Part shown: piece by piece, positions 47,675-57,436 of the stretch
How the letters are laid out: each line of letters starts with the position of its first letter
Position numbering within the stretch: position 1 is the stretch's first letter
Source: Planomicrobium soli
GTDB taxonomy: Bacteria > Bacillota > Bacilli > Bacillales_A > Planococcaceae
Direction: 5' to 3'
Length of the DNA: 64,000 nt
NCBI RefSeq assembly: GCF_003014655.1
Contig: NZ_PYAT01000010.1
Coordinates: 58,984-122,983, forward strand
Notes under the pieces: generated by a model
The model's database searches: none
The model's input: the letters and a program-made list of their open reading frames with translations, nothing else
Told to the model about the DNA's origin: nothing
Translations under genes and position numbers: made by a program

Positions 47675-48173
47675 GGCGTTCTGTCATTTGCTGGGCTGTA
47701 TAAATCAGTTTCATCGGATTTCCGCCGACAAAAGCACCAGCCGGAACGTCTTTATGGACAAGTGTCGCAGCCGATACAATCGCGCCGTCTCCAATCGTAA
47801 CCCCCGGCAAAATGGTAGTGTTCGCGCCGATCAAAACACGGTCACCGATGATCACTTCACCGAGCCGGTATTCTTCTATTAAATATTCATGTGCAAGAAT
47901 TGTGGTATTATAGCCAATCACCGAGTTTTTTCCGACCGAAATTTTTTCAGGAAACATGACGTCCGGCATAACCATCAGTGCGAAAGAAGTCTGTTCGCCA
48001 ATTTTCATGCCGAGAAACGTTTTGTACAACCAGTTTTTCATCGGCAAAAATGGTATATAGCGCGCCATTTGAATGACGATGAAATTTTTCATAACCTTCC
48101 AGAACGGCACTGTTTTATAAATGTGCCAAAGAGAATTAGCACCGGTTACAAAATGGCGCTCCGTTTTTCTCAT
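47652..48173 (-). CDS. yvoF: Hexapeptide-repeat acyltransferase (YvoF-like)
   Basis: 173 aa left-handed beta-helix O-acetyltransferase-like protein. Hexapeptide turns run from [20 protein letters not shown] through [25 protein letters not shown]; catalytic His is likely in ILAHEYL. Acceptor unknown. The start overlaps ppaX (ATGA). Its C-terminal codons form half of the operon terminator. Confidence 0.88.
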   Translation of the reverse strand: MRKTERHFVTGANSLWHIYKTVPFWKVMKNFIVIQMARYIPFLPMKNWLYKTFLGMKIGEQTSFALMVMPDVMFPEKISVGKNSVIGYNTTILAHEYLIEEYRLGEVIIGDRVLIGANTTILPGVTIGDGAIVSAATLVHKDVPAGAFVGGNPMKLIYTAQQMTERQKNPESS

Positions 48174-48823
48174 TGTACCGCTTCTTTCGTTAAGTCAAGC
48201 AAATCGCTGATATGCTGAAGCATAAAATCCGGCTCGAGCGAAGCGAGGAACGCTTCACCTTTTGCGGACCATGCCACACCGGCTGTCCGGACACCAGCAT
48301 TTTTGCCGCCATCGATATCATGCGAATTATCGCCGATCATCAACGCTTCTTCCGGCGTTGAATCCAATAGCGACAGCGCAAGTTCCAAAGGCTCTGGATC
48401 CGGCTTCGGCTGAGTTACTTGATCAAGTCCGACAATCACATCGAAAATGTCCGGAATCCCCATCAAATTCAACCCGTGCAAAATGGTCTCTCTTCTTTTT
48501 GTGGAAACGATGGCCATCTTTAAGCCGCGCGCTTTTAACAAGCGCAGCGTTTCTGGCACGCCATCATACTCTGATACCAATTCATCATGTAAAGTTTTAT
48601 TAAGCGCCCGATATTCTTCGATCAGTTCATCCACATGTTCCGGGTCGATCTTTTCAAACGTTTGCTTGAGTGACGGCCCGATAAATTGCATAGCATCTTC
48701 CCGGTCAAAGCGGCCAGGATAGCGGCGTCCAAGGACCGATAGGAATGTTTGGATAATCAGCTCGTTGGTATCGAGCAAAGTTCCGTCAAAATCGAACAAT
48801 AGCGTGGTTATAGGTTTGTTCAT
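48170..48823 (-). CDS. ppaX: Pyrophosphatase PpaX (HAD family)
   Basis: 217 aa haloacid-dehalogenase-type phosphatase. Motif [13 protein letters not shown], motif II VSTKRR, motif [21 protein letters not shown]. In B. subtilis it hydrolyses the pyrophosphate released when HprK dephosphorylates P-Ser-HPr, which fits its place in the hprK operon. ATG 48823 overlaps the yvoD stop; an upstream in-frame extension is shadow coding. Confidence 0.93.
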   Translation of the reverse strand: MNKPITTLLFDFDGTLLDTNELIIQTFLSVLGRRYPGRFDREDAMQFIGPSLKQTFEKIDPEHVDELIEEYRALNKTLHDELVSEYDGVPETLRLLKARGLKMAIVSTKRRETILHGLNLMGIPDIFDVIVGLDQVTQPKPDPEPLELALSLLDSTPEEALMIGDNSHDIDGGKNAGVRTAGVAWSAKGEAFLASLEPDFMLQHISDLLDLTKEAVQ

Positions 48824-49755
48824 GTTGAAAGCACTTCCTTCCGATTTTGTTCTGCTCTTCGCCAGAAGTAGGAAACAAGGATCGTCAATCCGAGGGCTGT
48901 AACGATCCGGATGATCAACAAAGGCCATACCGGAATCCCTAGCGGAATAAAGATCAGCGTATCTTCCACAACAGCATGGCATGAAACAAGAAAAATAAAA
49001 GCCAATGTGGCGTCTTTTTTACTGACACCGTCTTCTTTAACTGCTTGTATCATAACACCTGCCCCCATCGCCAAACCAAAAATCAGGCCTGAAGCAAGAG
49101 TCAATGATGCATTTTTTTGTATGCCCAGTATACGTGTTAACGGGCCCAATGTATCTGAAAAACGCTGCAAGTATTTTCTGTCTTTCAAGATTTGGATGGC
49201 CAGCATCAACGGAATAACGATCATCGCCAGTTGCAAGATTCCAAACGCCGCTTTTTCAAAACCGAACAAGAAGATTTCGAGCCAGTTTTCAGGAATCGCG
49301 GAAGCTTTCGGCACAAAACCATATTGCGCGGTTTCCCCGCCGCCTTTCCAGACCAAGTTGATGACAATTCCTGATAAGGCAGCCAGACCGAAGCGGACCA
49401 CCAAGACAACCCATAGCTTAACGCCCACTTTCAGCGCTACGCTCGTTTCAATGAAAATGTTATGTGAAAATGACAGCATTACGGCCAAGATGAACACTTC
49501 CTTGACCGTTAAATCCAGCGATAAGATTCCTGCGATACCCGCGTATAGATTTAATGCATTCCCAAGAACCAAGGGAATGGCCGCGTCACCGCTGAGGCCA
49601 AAGAGTCCCATCAACGGCGCAACCAAATCAATGATGAACGGCAATACCGGTGTAAACTGAAGCATTGTCACAATCAAGGTAATCGGGAAAATAACTTTCC
49701 CTAATGTCCAAGTCGTTAAAAGCCCGGCTTTTAAGCCGTTTTTCAAAGTCGACAT
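48820..49755 (-). CDS. yvoD: Nucleoside recognition (Gate) domain membrane protein YvoD
   Basis: 311 aa, about eight hydrophobic segments. Two half-repeats of the Gate/nucleoside-recognition fold (PLMGLFGLSGDAAIPLVLGN and LTRILGIQKNASLTLASGL). Transport substrate unknown. Between lgt and ppaX as in B. subtilis. Confidence 0.88.
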   Translation of the reverse strand: MSTLKNGLKAGLLTTWTLGKVIFPITLIVTMLQFTPVLPFIIDLVAPLMGLFGLSGDAAIPLVLGNALNLYAGIAGILSLDLTVKEVFILAVMLSFSHNIFIETSVALKVGVKLWVVLVVRFGLAALSGIVINLVWKGGGETAQYGFVPKASAIPENWLEIFLFGFEKAAFGILQLAMIVIPLMLAIQILKDRKYLQRFSDTLGPLTRILGIQKNASLTLASGLIFGLAMGAGVMIQAVKEDGVSKKDATLAFIFLVSCHAVVEDTLIFIPLGIPVWPLLIIRIVTALGLTILVSYFWRRAEQNRKEVLST

Positions 49756-49769
49756 TCTATCTCTTCTTT

Positions 49770-50579
49770 CTAATTATCTTTATAGTGAGGCGGATTTTTG
49801 ATAGCCACCCGGCGGTAAATGATGAATCCGATAGCCAAAACGACGGCAATTACCGAAACAATTTGGGCGGCTCTCAATCCATTAGCTACCAAGCTGTCTG
49901 TCCGCATGCCTTCGATAAAAAAGCGGCCGACAGAATACCAAATCATATAGAAGAAAAATATTTCGCCGCGGACCAGATTAACCCGGCGCAAAAGAAGCAA
50001 AATGATGATTCCCACTAAACTCCACATGGACTCGTATAAAAAAGTCGGGTGGTGATATGCACCATTTATGTACATTTGTTCGATGATCCAATCGGGTATA
50101 AAGAAGTTCTCCAAAACGGCCCTTGATACTTCCCCGCCATGTGCTTCCTGGTTGATGAAATTGCCCCAACGGCCAATAGCTTGGCCGATCAGAATGCTCG
50201 GAGCTAAAATATCCGCCACTTTCAAAAACGATGTGTTTCTTCTTTTGGTGAAAATATATGCGACAATCACCGAAGCGATCAACGCCCCGTGGATGGCAAT
50301 GCCTCCGTTCCATATTTGGATGATTTCGCCTGGATTGCTCTTATAATGATCCCATTGAAAAGCAACGTAATAAATGCGGGCACCCACAATTGCAAGCGGC
50401 ACTGCCCATATTAAAAGATCTGTCAAAAATTCCGGATGAAGCCCCCGCTTCACCATTTCCCGCTGGCCGACTAAAAATGCCAGAAGAATGCCCGCTGCGA
50501 TAATAACTCCGTACCAGCGGACATCAATCGGACCAAGTGAAAATGCGATCGGGTCAATTGAACCTAAAATCGAATACAT
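49770..50579 (-). CDS. lgt: Prolipoprotein diacylglyceryl transferase
   Basis: 269 aa, seven or so TM segments. Moves diacylglycerol to the lipobox Cys of prolipoproteins. The signature [14 protein letters not shown] is intact, with [13 protein letters not shown] before it and [12 protein letters not shown] after it. ATG 50579 with AGGTG upstream gives the usual length; an earlier GTG adds 3 residues. Confidence 0.97.
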   Translation of the reverse strand: MYSILGSIDPIAFSLGPIDVRWYGVIIAAGILLAFLVGQREMVKRGLHPEFLTDLLIWAVPLAIVGARIYYVAFQWDHYKSNPGEIIQIWNGGIAIHGALIASVIVAYIFTKRRNTSFLKVADILAPSILIGQAIGRWGNFINQEAHGGEVSRAVLENFFIPDWIIEQMYINGAYHHPTFLYESMWSLVGIIILLLLRRVNLVRGEIFFFYMIWYSVGRFFIEGMRTDSLVANGLRAAQIVSVIAVVLAIGFIIYRRVAIKNPPHYKDN

Positions 50580-50600
50580 GTATTGCACCTACCCATTCCG

Positions 50601-51527
50601 TTAGTGTGTGTCGAGCGCGATGACTTCGTTGAGCCGTTTTGAAAACTCTTCCGCTGCATTTACGCCCATGCGCTTCAAGCGGTAATTCATCGCTGCCACT
50701 TCAATGATAACCGATAAATTTCGGCCCGGACGGACAGGAATCGTCAGTTTTGTGATATCCGTATCAATGATTCTCATCTTCTCTTCTTCAAGCCCTAAAC
50801 GGTCATACGTTTTATTGGCATCCCAAAGCTCCAAATCGATAACCAGTGAAATCCGCTTGAATGTCCGGACAGCGCTTGCTCCGAACAGCGTCATAATATC
50901 GATGATGCCGACTCCCCGAATTTCCAACAAGTGCTCGATCAGCTTTGGTGAATGCCCAATCAACGTATTCTCGCCTTCTTGGTGAATTTCCACGCAATCA
51001 TCGGCAACTAAACGATGCCCTTTCTTCACAAGCTCAAGCGCTGTCTCACTTTTCCCGACGCCGCTTTTCCCGGTTAACAGAACCCCGATGCCGTAAATAT
51101 CGACAAGCACTCCGTGTACAGCTGTTGTTGGCGCCAATTGGCTTTCCAGGTAATTTGTCAGTGCACTTGAAAAACGCGTCGTTGTCATTTTCGTTCCCAG
51201 TACCGGAACGTGTTTTTCACTCGAAGCAGCGATCAATTCCGGTGGAGCTTCCATATCGTGCGCCACAATTACTACAGGTGTTTCATTTGTACACAATCTC
51301 ATCATCCGGTCTTTTCGCTCATCAGGCTCGAGCATTTCAAAAAAAGAAAGTTCGGTTTTGCCAAGCAATTGCACCCGGTTTGCCGGATAATGCGTAAAAT
51401 AACCGGCCATTTCCAATCCTGGCCGTGAAAGATCACTGATCGGGATGTGGCGGCCAATGCCTTCTTCTCCGCTGATCATTTTTAAATCAAACGTCTCCAT
51501 CACTTGCTTTGCTGTTACTTGTCCCAT
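50601..51527 (-). CDS. hprK: HPr kinase/phosphorylase
   Basis: 308 aa. Phosphorylates Ser46 of HPr and Crh and reverses it, setting carbon catabolite repression. H139 in VHGVL, Walker A G153-KSGVGKS-160 and the family signature [19 protein letters not shown] are present. ATG 51527 with GAGGGG upstream. First gene of the lgt-yvoD-ppaX-yvoF operon. Confidence 0.97.
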   Translation of the reverse strand: MGQVTAKQVMETFDLKMISGEEGIGRHIPISDLSRPGLEMAGYFTHYPANRVQLLGKTELSFFEMLEPDERKDRMMRLCTNETPVVIVAHDMEAPPELIAASSEKHVPVLGTKMTTTRFSSALTNYLESQLAPTTAVHGVLVDIYGIGVLLTGKSGVGKSETALELVKKGHRLVADDCVEIHQEGENTLIGHSPKLIEHLLEIRGVGIIDIMTLFGASAVRTFKRISLVIDLELWDANKTYDRLGLEEEKMRIIDTDITKLTIPVRPGRNLSVIIEVAAMNYRLKRMGVNAAEEFSKRLNEVIALDTH

Positions 51528-51693
51528 AATTCCCCTCATTCCTTATACGCAAAGAATTTATAAACTTCCATAAAGTTCAACTAAATCCTAAACGGTTTGC
51601 TCCTATTTTAACATGGAAAATTCTAAATTAAAGATTTTCGCGTCGCCTTTAGAAACGCTTTTGGCTATATAGCAAGAAAGGAGGCTTTTTTCA

Positions 51694-52239
51694 ATGAAAA
51701 TAATGATTGACGCCGGACATGGTCCCGAAACAAAAGGCAAACGTTCACCTGATGGCAGGCTAAGGGAATTCCATTTCAATTCGCCTGTTGCAGAGGAAGT
51801 AAAAAAACTGTTGATGGCTATGGGCCATACGGTCATTTTCAGCCATGACCTGCATCAAGATGTCCCTCTCCATGAAAGGACCGCACTTGCCAACCGCTTA
51901 AAAATGGATATTTTCGTATCCATCCATGCCAATGCTTTTGGCAACTCGTTCAATGCTGCAAATGGCATTGAAACCTTCACTTATTCCGCAGCATCTGCAG
52001 GAACAAAAAGATTGGGAGCTTTTATCCATCAAGCCTTGCTGTTAGCGACCGGCCGAAGAAACCGGGGACAAAAACAAGCTGATTTCGCCGTTCTCAGAGA
52101 TACCCGAATGCCTGCTGTTTTGATTGAATGCGGCTTTATGACAAACCCGGAAGAATTGGCGCTTTTAAAAACAGATGCTTATCAAAAGCGATGCGCAAGA
52201 GCCATCGCCTTCGGTATCGATTGTTATAGCCGGAATTGA
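51694..52239 (+). CDS. N-acetylmuramoyl-L-alanine amidase (Amidase_3 family)
   Basis: 181 aa single-domain zinc amidase. MIDAGHG holds the first zinc His, E27 in LREFHFN the Glu, and SIHANAFGN the second His; the catalytic Glu is in LIECGFMTNPEE. No signal peptide or wall-binding domain, so export is unclear; the shape resembles phage or spore-lytic amidases. ATG 51694 with AAGGAGG. It starts a short plus-strand island in a minus-strand region. Confidence 0.85.
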   Translation: MKIMIDAGHGPETKGKRSPDGRLREFHFNSPVAEEVKKLLMAMGHTVIFSHDLHQDVPLHERTALANRLKMDIFVSIHANAFGNSFNAANGIETFTYSAASAGTKRLGAFIHQALLLATGRRNRGQKQADFAVLRDTRMPAVLIECGFMTNPEELALLKTDAYQKRCARAIAFGIDCYSRN

Positions 52240-52273
52240 AAAACCTGCAGAAGCCTGGCTTCTGCAGGTTTTT
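52239..52273 (+). terminator. Terminator of the amidase gene
   Basis: AACCTGCAGAAGC and GCTTCTGCAGGTT arms with T5. Confidence 0.88.
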
Positions 52274-52340
52274 GCGTTTAATCCTTCTCTCCAATTTCTG
52301 CTACACTATGGATAGAAGAAGCTACACAACGAGGTGACCC

Positions 52341-54293
52341 ATGAACAAAACAATTGGAATTCTGGCCCATGTCGACGCCGGCAAGACGACATTCTCTGAA
52401 CAATTGCTCTACCACACGAAAAGTATCCGGCAGCGTGGCCGGGTCGATCATCAAGATGCTTTTCTCGATAGCCATGTAATTGAGAAAAACAGGGGCATAA
52501 CCATTTTCGCCGATCAAGCGGTGGTTTCGTATAATAATTCCACTTATTTTTTGATTGATACCCCTGGCCATGTCGACTTTTCCCCCGAGATGGAACGTGC
52601 GGTACAAGTAATGGATTACGCTATTGTTATCATTAGCGCGGTCGAAGGCATTGAAAGCCATACTGAAACCGTATGGCAACTGCTTCGGAAACATAAAGTC
52701 CCTACCTTTTTCTTTATCAATAAAATTGACCGGGAAGGCGCCGATGAAAATCGGGTGCTAGACGAGATAAAATCCCATTTGACTGACAGTGTTATCGACA
52801 TCACCCATTCTTTCCATCATGGGGTCATGGATGAAGAACTGGCCGAGTTTGTTGCTGAGCGGGATGAAGAATTGCTGGAGCGTTATATGGAATCCGGTTA
52901 TGCCGAAGATATTTGGCTGCAGGCTCTTCAAAAGATGGTTCGGTCAAACGAAGTCTTTTTGTGCGCTGCAGGATCCGCTTTGCAGGATATTGGCATAAGC
53001 GGTTTTTTTGAAAAACTCGACCTCTTGACCACAACCGATTACAATACGGACCAACCATTTGCCGCGCAAGTTTACAAAATCCGCCACGAAGAAAACGGCA
53101 ACCGCATAACGTTCCTCAAAGCGCATAGCGGTTCATTGTGTGTCCGTGACGAAGTCAGCTATGGCGGCAAGGATAACCGCAAATCAGAGAAAGTGACACA
53201 AATCCGCCGCTATAACGGCAGTACATTCCAAGCAGTTGATCAAGCCAGTGCCGGCGAGCTTTTCGCCGTTATTGGCTTGAGTGAAGCAACGATCGGAGAT
53301 GGTGTCGGCAACCATGTCGGTGCCAGCCCACAGGAATCGGTTCCTGCCTTGAAATCTAAGGTGCTGTTCGATCCGTCGCTCCATCCGAAAGAAGTGCTAA
53401 AGTGGTTCAAGCGCCTTGATGCCGAGGATCCGACGCTCGCTGTTGTTTGGGACGAACATTTTCAGGAAATCCACATTCACGTCATGGGCGTCATCCAACT
53501 TGAAGTGCTGCAGCAAGTGGTCCGTGACCGATTCGGCTTTTCCGTATCATTTAGCGATCCGGAAATTTTGTATAAGGAAACGATTGAGGCGCCTGTGAAC
53601 GGCTATGGCCATTTCGAGCCGCTTCGCCACTATGCCGAAGTGCATTTAAAAATTGAACCAACCGAACGCAGCAGCGGTGTCGTGTTAGCCAATGTATGCC
53701 ATGCGGATGCTTTGTCAGTCGGCAACCAAAACTTGGTGCTCCACCATTTGTCTGAACGCGACCATCACGGCTTACTGACTGGCTCTCCTTTGACCGATGT
53801 GAAAATTACACTTCTGACCGGCAGAGGCCATAATGAGCATACGTCTGGCGGCGATTTTAGGGAAGCCGCTTACCGGGCGCTTCGCCAAGGGCTTGAAAAA
53901 GCGGAGAATCGATTGCTCGAGCCGATCTACCGTTTTAAAATAAAGGTCGATATTGAACAAATGGGCCGAGTTCTATCTGACATCCAGCAGGCTTCCGGAC
54001 GTTTTGAAGCACCTGAAATGAACGGTGAAAAAGCCATAATTGAAGGCACCGTTCCAGTCGCCACGTTCATGAATTACAGCACTGAATTCGCATCATTCAC
54101 CCATGGCAAAGGCATGCTGCGCTTGCTTTTAGCCGGTTATGACAGATGCCACAATGAAGCAGAGATCATTGAAAAAATTGCTTATAACAAAGATGCGGAT
54201 CCCGAGTACACATCCACCTCCATTTTCTGCGCAAAAGGCCATGGCTATAAAGTGCCGTGGAACGAAGCGGAAAGCGCCATGCATTGCTTATAA
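52341..54293 (+). CDS. TetM/TetO-like ribosomal protection GTPase
   Basis: 650 aa EF-G-like translational GTPase. G1 AHVDAGKTT (9-17), G2 RGITI (51-55), G3 DTPGHVDF (73-80), G4 NKID (127-130); then EF-G-like domains II to V ending in HGKGML and a long C-terminal helix. Full length for tetracycline ribosomal-protection proteins but clearly divergent in domain II and IV loops. It may free tetracycline from the ribosome or act in general ribosome rescue; resistance is not proven. No leader peptide or attenuator like that of tetM is seen. ATG 52341 with GAGGTG. Confidence 0.85.
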   Translation: MNKTIGILAHVDAGKTTFSEQLLYHTKSIRQRGRVDHQDAFLDSHVIEKNRGITIFADQAVVSYNNSTYFLIDTPGHVDFSPEMERAVQVMDYAIVIISAVEGIESHTETVWQLLRKHKVPTFFFINKIDREGADENRVLDEIKSHLTDSVIDITHSFHHGVMDEELAEFVAERDEELLERYMESGYAEDIWLQALQKMVRSNEVFLCAAGSALQDIGISGFFEKLDLLTTTDYNTDQPFAAQVYKIRHEENGNRITFLKAHSGSLCVRDEVSYGGKDNRKSEKVTQIRRYNGSTFQAVDQASAGELFAVIGLSEATIGDGVGNHVGASPQESVPALKSKVLFDPSLHPKEVLKWFKRLDAEDPTLAVVWDEHFQEIHIHVMGVIQLEVLQQVVRDRFGFSVSFSDPEILYKETIEAPVNGYGHFEPLRHYAEVHLKIEPTERSSGVVLANVCHADALSVGNQNLVLHHLSERDHHGLLTGSPLTDVKITLLTGRGHNEHTSGGDFREAAYRALRQGLEKAENRLLEPIYRFKIKVDIEQMGRVLSDIQQASGRFEAPEMNGEKAIIEGTVPVATFMNYSTEFASFTHGKGMLRLLLAGYDRCHNEAEIIEKIAYNKDADPEYTSTSIFCAKGHGYKVPWNEAESAMHCL

Positions 54294-54317
54294 CCATACC
54301 AAGAAAAGAGGGCTTAT

Positions 54318-54743
54318 ATGTATGATCCGAAAACCAGAGCGACCGATGCGGATGTTGCTGAATTTATCGAAAACATAGAACACCCGAAAAAACGAGAAGA
54401 TGCTTATCAACTTCTTCAGCTCTTTGAAGAAACAAGCGGCTATCCCGCTAAAATGTGGGGGCCGAGCATTATTGGCTTCGGCTCTTATCATTATGTTTAT
54501 GCCTCTGGCCATTCCGGAGATGCGCCGCTTGTCGGCTTTTCGCCCCGGAAAGCAAAAATCAGTTTGTATTTTGCGACTGGCGACACTGAGCGCGACAAGC
54601 TGCTTTCAAAACTTGGCAAGCATACCAGCGGCAAAGCGTGTGTCTATATCAATAAATTAGACGATGTTGATATGGACGTGCTGAAGGCGTTAGTTTTGCA
54701 GTCGATTGCGTTTTTGCAAAAAATGTATCCAGAGAACAAATAA
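54318..54743 (+). CDS. DUF1801 domain protein
   Basis: 141 aa soluble protein of the YdhG/YyaI-like DUF1801 family: FEETSGYPAKMWGPSIIGFG and YASGHSGDAPLVGFSPRKAK are characteristic. Function unknown. ATG 54318 follows AAGAGGG. It follows the GTPase gene by 24 bp and probably shares its transcript. Confidence 0.85.
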   Translation: MYDPKTRATDADVAEFIENIEHPKKREDAYQLLQLFEETSGYPAKMWGPSIIGFGSYHYVYASGHSGDAPLVGFSPRKAKISLYFATGDTERDKLLSKLGKHTSGKACVYINKLDDVDMDVLKALVLQSIAFLQKMYPENK

Positions 54744-54779
54744 AAGCTCGGCCGACTGATACCCGTCGGCCGAGCTTTT
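54742..54779. terminator. Bidirectional terminator between DUF1801 and M20 peptidase genes
   Basis: AAAAGCTCGGCCGAC-8 nt-GTCGGCCGAGCTTTT, a 15-bp perfect stem serving both convergent genes. Confidence 0.9.
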
Positions 54780-54793
54780 GCATATTCTTCCGC

Positions 54794-56035
54794 TTATTTT
54801 GCCAGCAAGGCAGGACTCGTGTTTTGCACACCCGCCAATCCAAGTATGGTCATTAGACTTTTCTGGATACCCAAATGCCCATCTTTCGGATTATGCCATT
54901 CTTCAAGCGTATGGGCACCGCCAAAAGTGCCTCCGAGACCAATGGTGATTGCCGGGATGCCTAAGCTCATCGGATGGTTGGCATCAGTACTGCTAGGTGT
55001 TTCCAATTTCGGAATTCCGCCAATGGCCTCCACTGCAGCGCACGTCACTTGAACTATTGGTGCATCAGCGCTTTGGCTGCCAGGAGAACGGTTTCCAAAC
55101 CGTTTGATATCTACTGTTATCCGGTTATCCTTCCATTTGGCATTTTCTGCTTCTGCCGCTTTTTCAACAATCGCTAGAAATTTGTTGTCGAGCTCCTCTA
55201 GCGCTGCAGCATCGTTCGAGCGAAGATCAACTGCCATGCTGGCTTCTTGAGCGATGGCGTTAACAGATGTTCCGCCCTTCACTTCTCCAACTGAAAAAGT
55301 CGTTTTTGGCTGTTCGGGTGTTTCAAGGTCAGCGATAGCTGCAATTGCCCGTCCCAGTGCATGTGTCGCGCTCGGTGTTCCAAAATCGCCGAAGCTGTGT
55401 CCGCCTGGGCCTTTGTACGTAATCGTATACCGGAAACTGCCTGTGCCTAAATATGTAATATGATTGAAGCCTGGTCCATCCAAGGATAGAAAACCGTCGA
55501 TGTCCCGATGCTCAGCAAAAAACGCTTTGACTCCGCGCAAGTCGCCAGCCCCTTCTTCTCCGACAGTACCACCAAAAACAAGATCACCGACCGTTTCGAT
55601 GCCCGCTTCGTTCAATGCACGGACCACCGCCAGCAATTCTGCAAGCCCTCTCGTATCGTCGCCGATTCCTGGCGCATATAAGATCCCATCTTCTTTTCGC
55701 ACGCTCGTATCCGTGCCTTCCGGAAAAACCGTATCCAAATGGGCGGAAACAAAAAGCTTCGGCCCTTTCCCACTGCCAGGACGCACACCGTAGACATTCC
55801 CTTCTGCATCCATCTCCACTTTTTCAAGGCCAAGTTCCTCCAAGCGTCGCTGAAAATCTTCTGCTCTTTGCTGCTCTTTGAACGGTGGAGCCGGAATTTC
55901 CGTAATCGCTATTTGGTCTGCAATGGTGTTTTCATGGTCCCTATGAATAAAGTCGAGCGCTTTTTTTACCGACGGGTCTTTTACCAACGTTTCATAAACT
56001 GCTTTTATTTCCTTGCCGCTTAATCCATCTGCCAT
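54794..56035 (-). CDS. M20 family metallopeptidase
   Basis: 413 aa di-zinc exopeptidase/deacylase. First His in FVSAHLDTVFPEG, bridging Asp in GIGDDTRGLAELL, catalytic Glu pair in GTVGEEGAGDL, next Asp in LSLDGPG and last His in GGAHTLEEWH. A dimerisation insert (residues about 200-320) is present. Similar in layout to peptidase T-like enzymes; substrate unknown. ATG 56035 with GGAGGAATT. Confidence 0.9.
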   Translation of the reverse strand: MADGLSGKEIKAVYETLVKDPSVKKALDFIHRDHENTIADQIAITEIPAPPFKEQQRAEDFQRRLEELGLEKVEMDAEGNVYGVRPGSGKGPKLFVSAHLDTVFPEGTDTSVRKEDGILYAPGIGDDTRGLAELLAVVRALNEAGIETVGDLVFGGTVGEEGAGDLRGVKAFFAEHRDIDGFLSLDGPGFNHITYLGTGSFRYTITYKGPGGHSFGDFGTPSATHALGRAIAAIADLETPEQPKTTFSVGEVKGGTSVNAIAQEASMAVDLRSNDAAALEELDNKFLAIVEKAAEAENAKWKDNRITVDIKRFGNRSPGSQSADAPIVQVTCAAVEAIGGIPKLETPSSTDANHPMSLGIPAITIGLGGTFGGAHTLEEWHNPKDGHLGIQKSLMTILGLAGVQNTSPALLAK

Positions 56036-56097
56036 TCCAATTCCTCCTTTGTCCGTAAATTCCTAGTCCATTAATTGCTAATATTATTTTATCACAA

Positions 56098-56127
56098 CAA
56101 AAAGCCGGCGCATTGAACATGCACCGG
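56098..56127 (-). terminator. Terminator of yvlB
   Basis: GCCGG-C-GCA and TGC-A-CCGGC arms with T5 on the minus strand. Confidence 0.7.
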
Positions 56128-56142
56128 CTCTTCTTATGTTTT

Positions 56143-57318
56143 TCACTCGATTGTTAAATAGCGCACCAAAACAGTTCCTGTTTTGGTTTCTCCGTACACC
56201 AGTAAAGGAGCAGCTACTGCTTCGCCGCTTTCTTTTGAAAAACGGATCATCTTCTGCATCAATTGCCCTTGCTCATGTGTATTATCCACATCGGACAACA
56301 ACACATCCAGTTTGCCTAGAGTAGAAGAAACTTCCCCTTTTAATGGCAAATGCGACGGAATGTAAAGTTCCACATTGCCAGCTAGTGTTTTAGCTTCGAC
56401 TTTCCGTGCTTCTTTGTTTCTTGAAGTTACAACAACGTTGCCGTTCATTGATTTAGCTGTCATGGTCTGCACATCGCCGTCCACATAAATGCGGCCATTC
56501 AATGTTTCGGTTTCAAGCACTTTCCCACTGACTTCCACCACTTGAATAGCACCATTTGCCGTTTCCAATTCGGCATCATCAAAAGCAACATTTTTCAACT
56601 CAATTTTGCCGTTCGCCGTTTTCACTTTAATCAAGCTCGCATCGACCCGTTTCATCGAGAATCCGCCATTGAACAACCGGACGATAATTTCCTGATACGA
56701 TGCAGCCGGAACATACAGAACAATATTCACTTGAGTCGTTTTCATGTCGCTGATGATGCGCAGTTTCTGATCATCTGCGATAAAGACAAATTTATCAATG
56801 AAATCTTGTTTAGCCTGTTCTTCCGATTCAGTCCGGTAAGCTTTCACACGGCACTCTGCCCGAACCGTTTCATCCTGGGAAGGAAACACTTCAAGTTGTC
56901 CATTCGCCAAATCGGCAATGATCTTGTTGACATTCATGAATTCCTGCGTAAACGTATGCTCAAATTGAACAGCTTCCCCAAAAGGAGAATCAAATTCCAT
57001 GGTCTTCAGCTTTCCAACAGAAGTTTGTACAAAGTCCTTCATCCGGTCGCCCAGCTCGTTAAAATCCTTGGTCATGTTTTTCGAGAAATCTTTCTTGAAA
57101 TCCCGGGACATATCTTTTGAGAATTTTTTGATTACATCTTCCGGCCTGAAGAAGCCACGCCGGCTGCTTTCACGTTTGTCACGATATCGGTCGCGGCCAT
57201 AAGATGATTCACGCGATGAGTCTCCGCCATCAATAGCTCTCAGCAATTCTACAGCTTCTCTTGCGGAAATTGTTCCGTTTTCCACCATATCCAATATGCG
57301 TTCTTTTTCGTTTTGCAT
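56143..57318 (-). CDS. yvlB: DUF4097 family protein (YvlB-like)
   Basis: 391 aa. The N-terminus (QNEKERILDMVENGTISAREAVELLRAI) is a short SHOCT-like helical unit. A basic, charged linker follows with repeated KD/FSK units (FSKDMSRDFKKDFSKNMTKDF). Residues about 150-391 form a beta-repeat DUF4097 region (VKTANGKIELKNV, LETANGAIQVVEV, ETLNGRIYVDG). B. subtilis YvlB has this order and is linked to envelope stress. ATG 57318 with GGAGG. Confidence 0.85.
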   Translation of the reverse strand: MQNEKERILDMVENGTISAREAVELLRAIDGGDSSRESSYGRDRYRDKRESSRRGFFRPEDVIKKFSKDMSRDFKKDFSKNMTKDFNELGDRMKDFVQTSVGKLKTMEFDSPFGEAVQFEHTFTQEFMNVNKIIADLANGQLEVFPSQDETVRAECRVKAYRTESEEQAKQDFIDKFVFIADDQKLRIISDMKTTQVNIVLYVPAASYQEIIVRLFNGGFSMKRVDASLIKVKTANGKIELKNVAFDDAELETANGAIQVVEVSGKVLETETLNGRIYVDGDVQTMTAKSMNGNVVVTSRNKEARKVEAKTLAGNVELYIPSHLPLKGEVSSTLGKLDVLLSDVDNTHEQGQLMQKMIRFSKESGEAVAAPLLVYGETKTGTVLVRYLTIE

Positions 57319-57346
57319 GTAGTGCGGCCTCCTCATGATGCCTCCG

Positions 57347-57387
57347 TTTTTTCAACTAAAGCGTTTAGACCGCTTTAGTTGAAAAAA
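57347..57387. repeat. Perfect 17-bp inverted repeat between uvrA and yvlB
   Basis: TTTTTTCAACTAAAGCG and its exact complement flank 7 nt. On both strands the T run is on the 5' side and the A run on the 3' side, so it is not a standard terminator. Confidence 0.75.
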
Positions 57388-57436
57388 TCCGAGACTTGTA
57401 TTCTTCTAATTGATACGTTCAAACGGGAGAAAAGTT

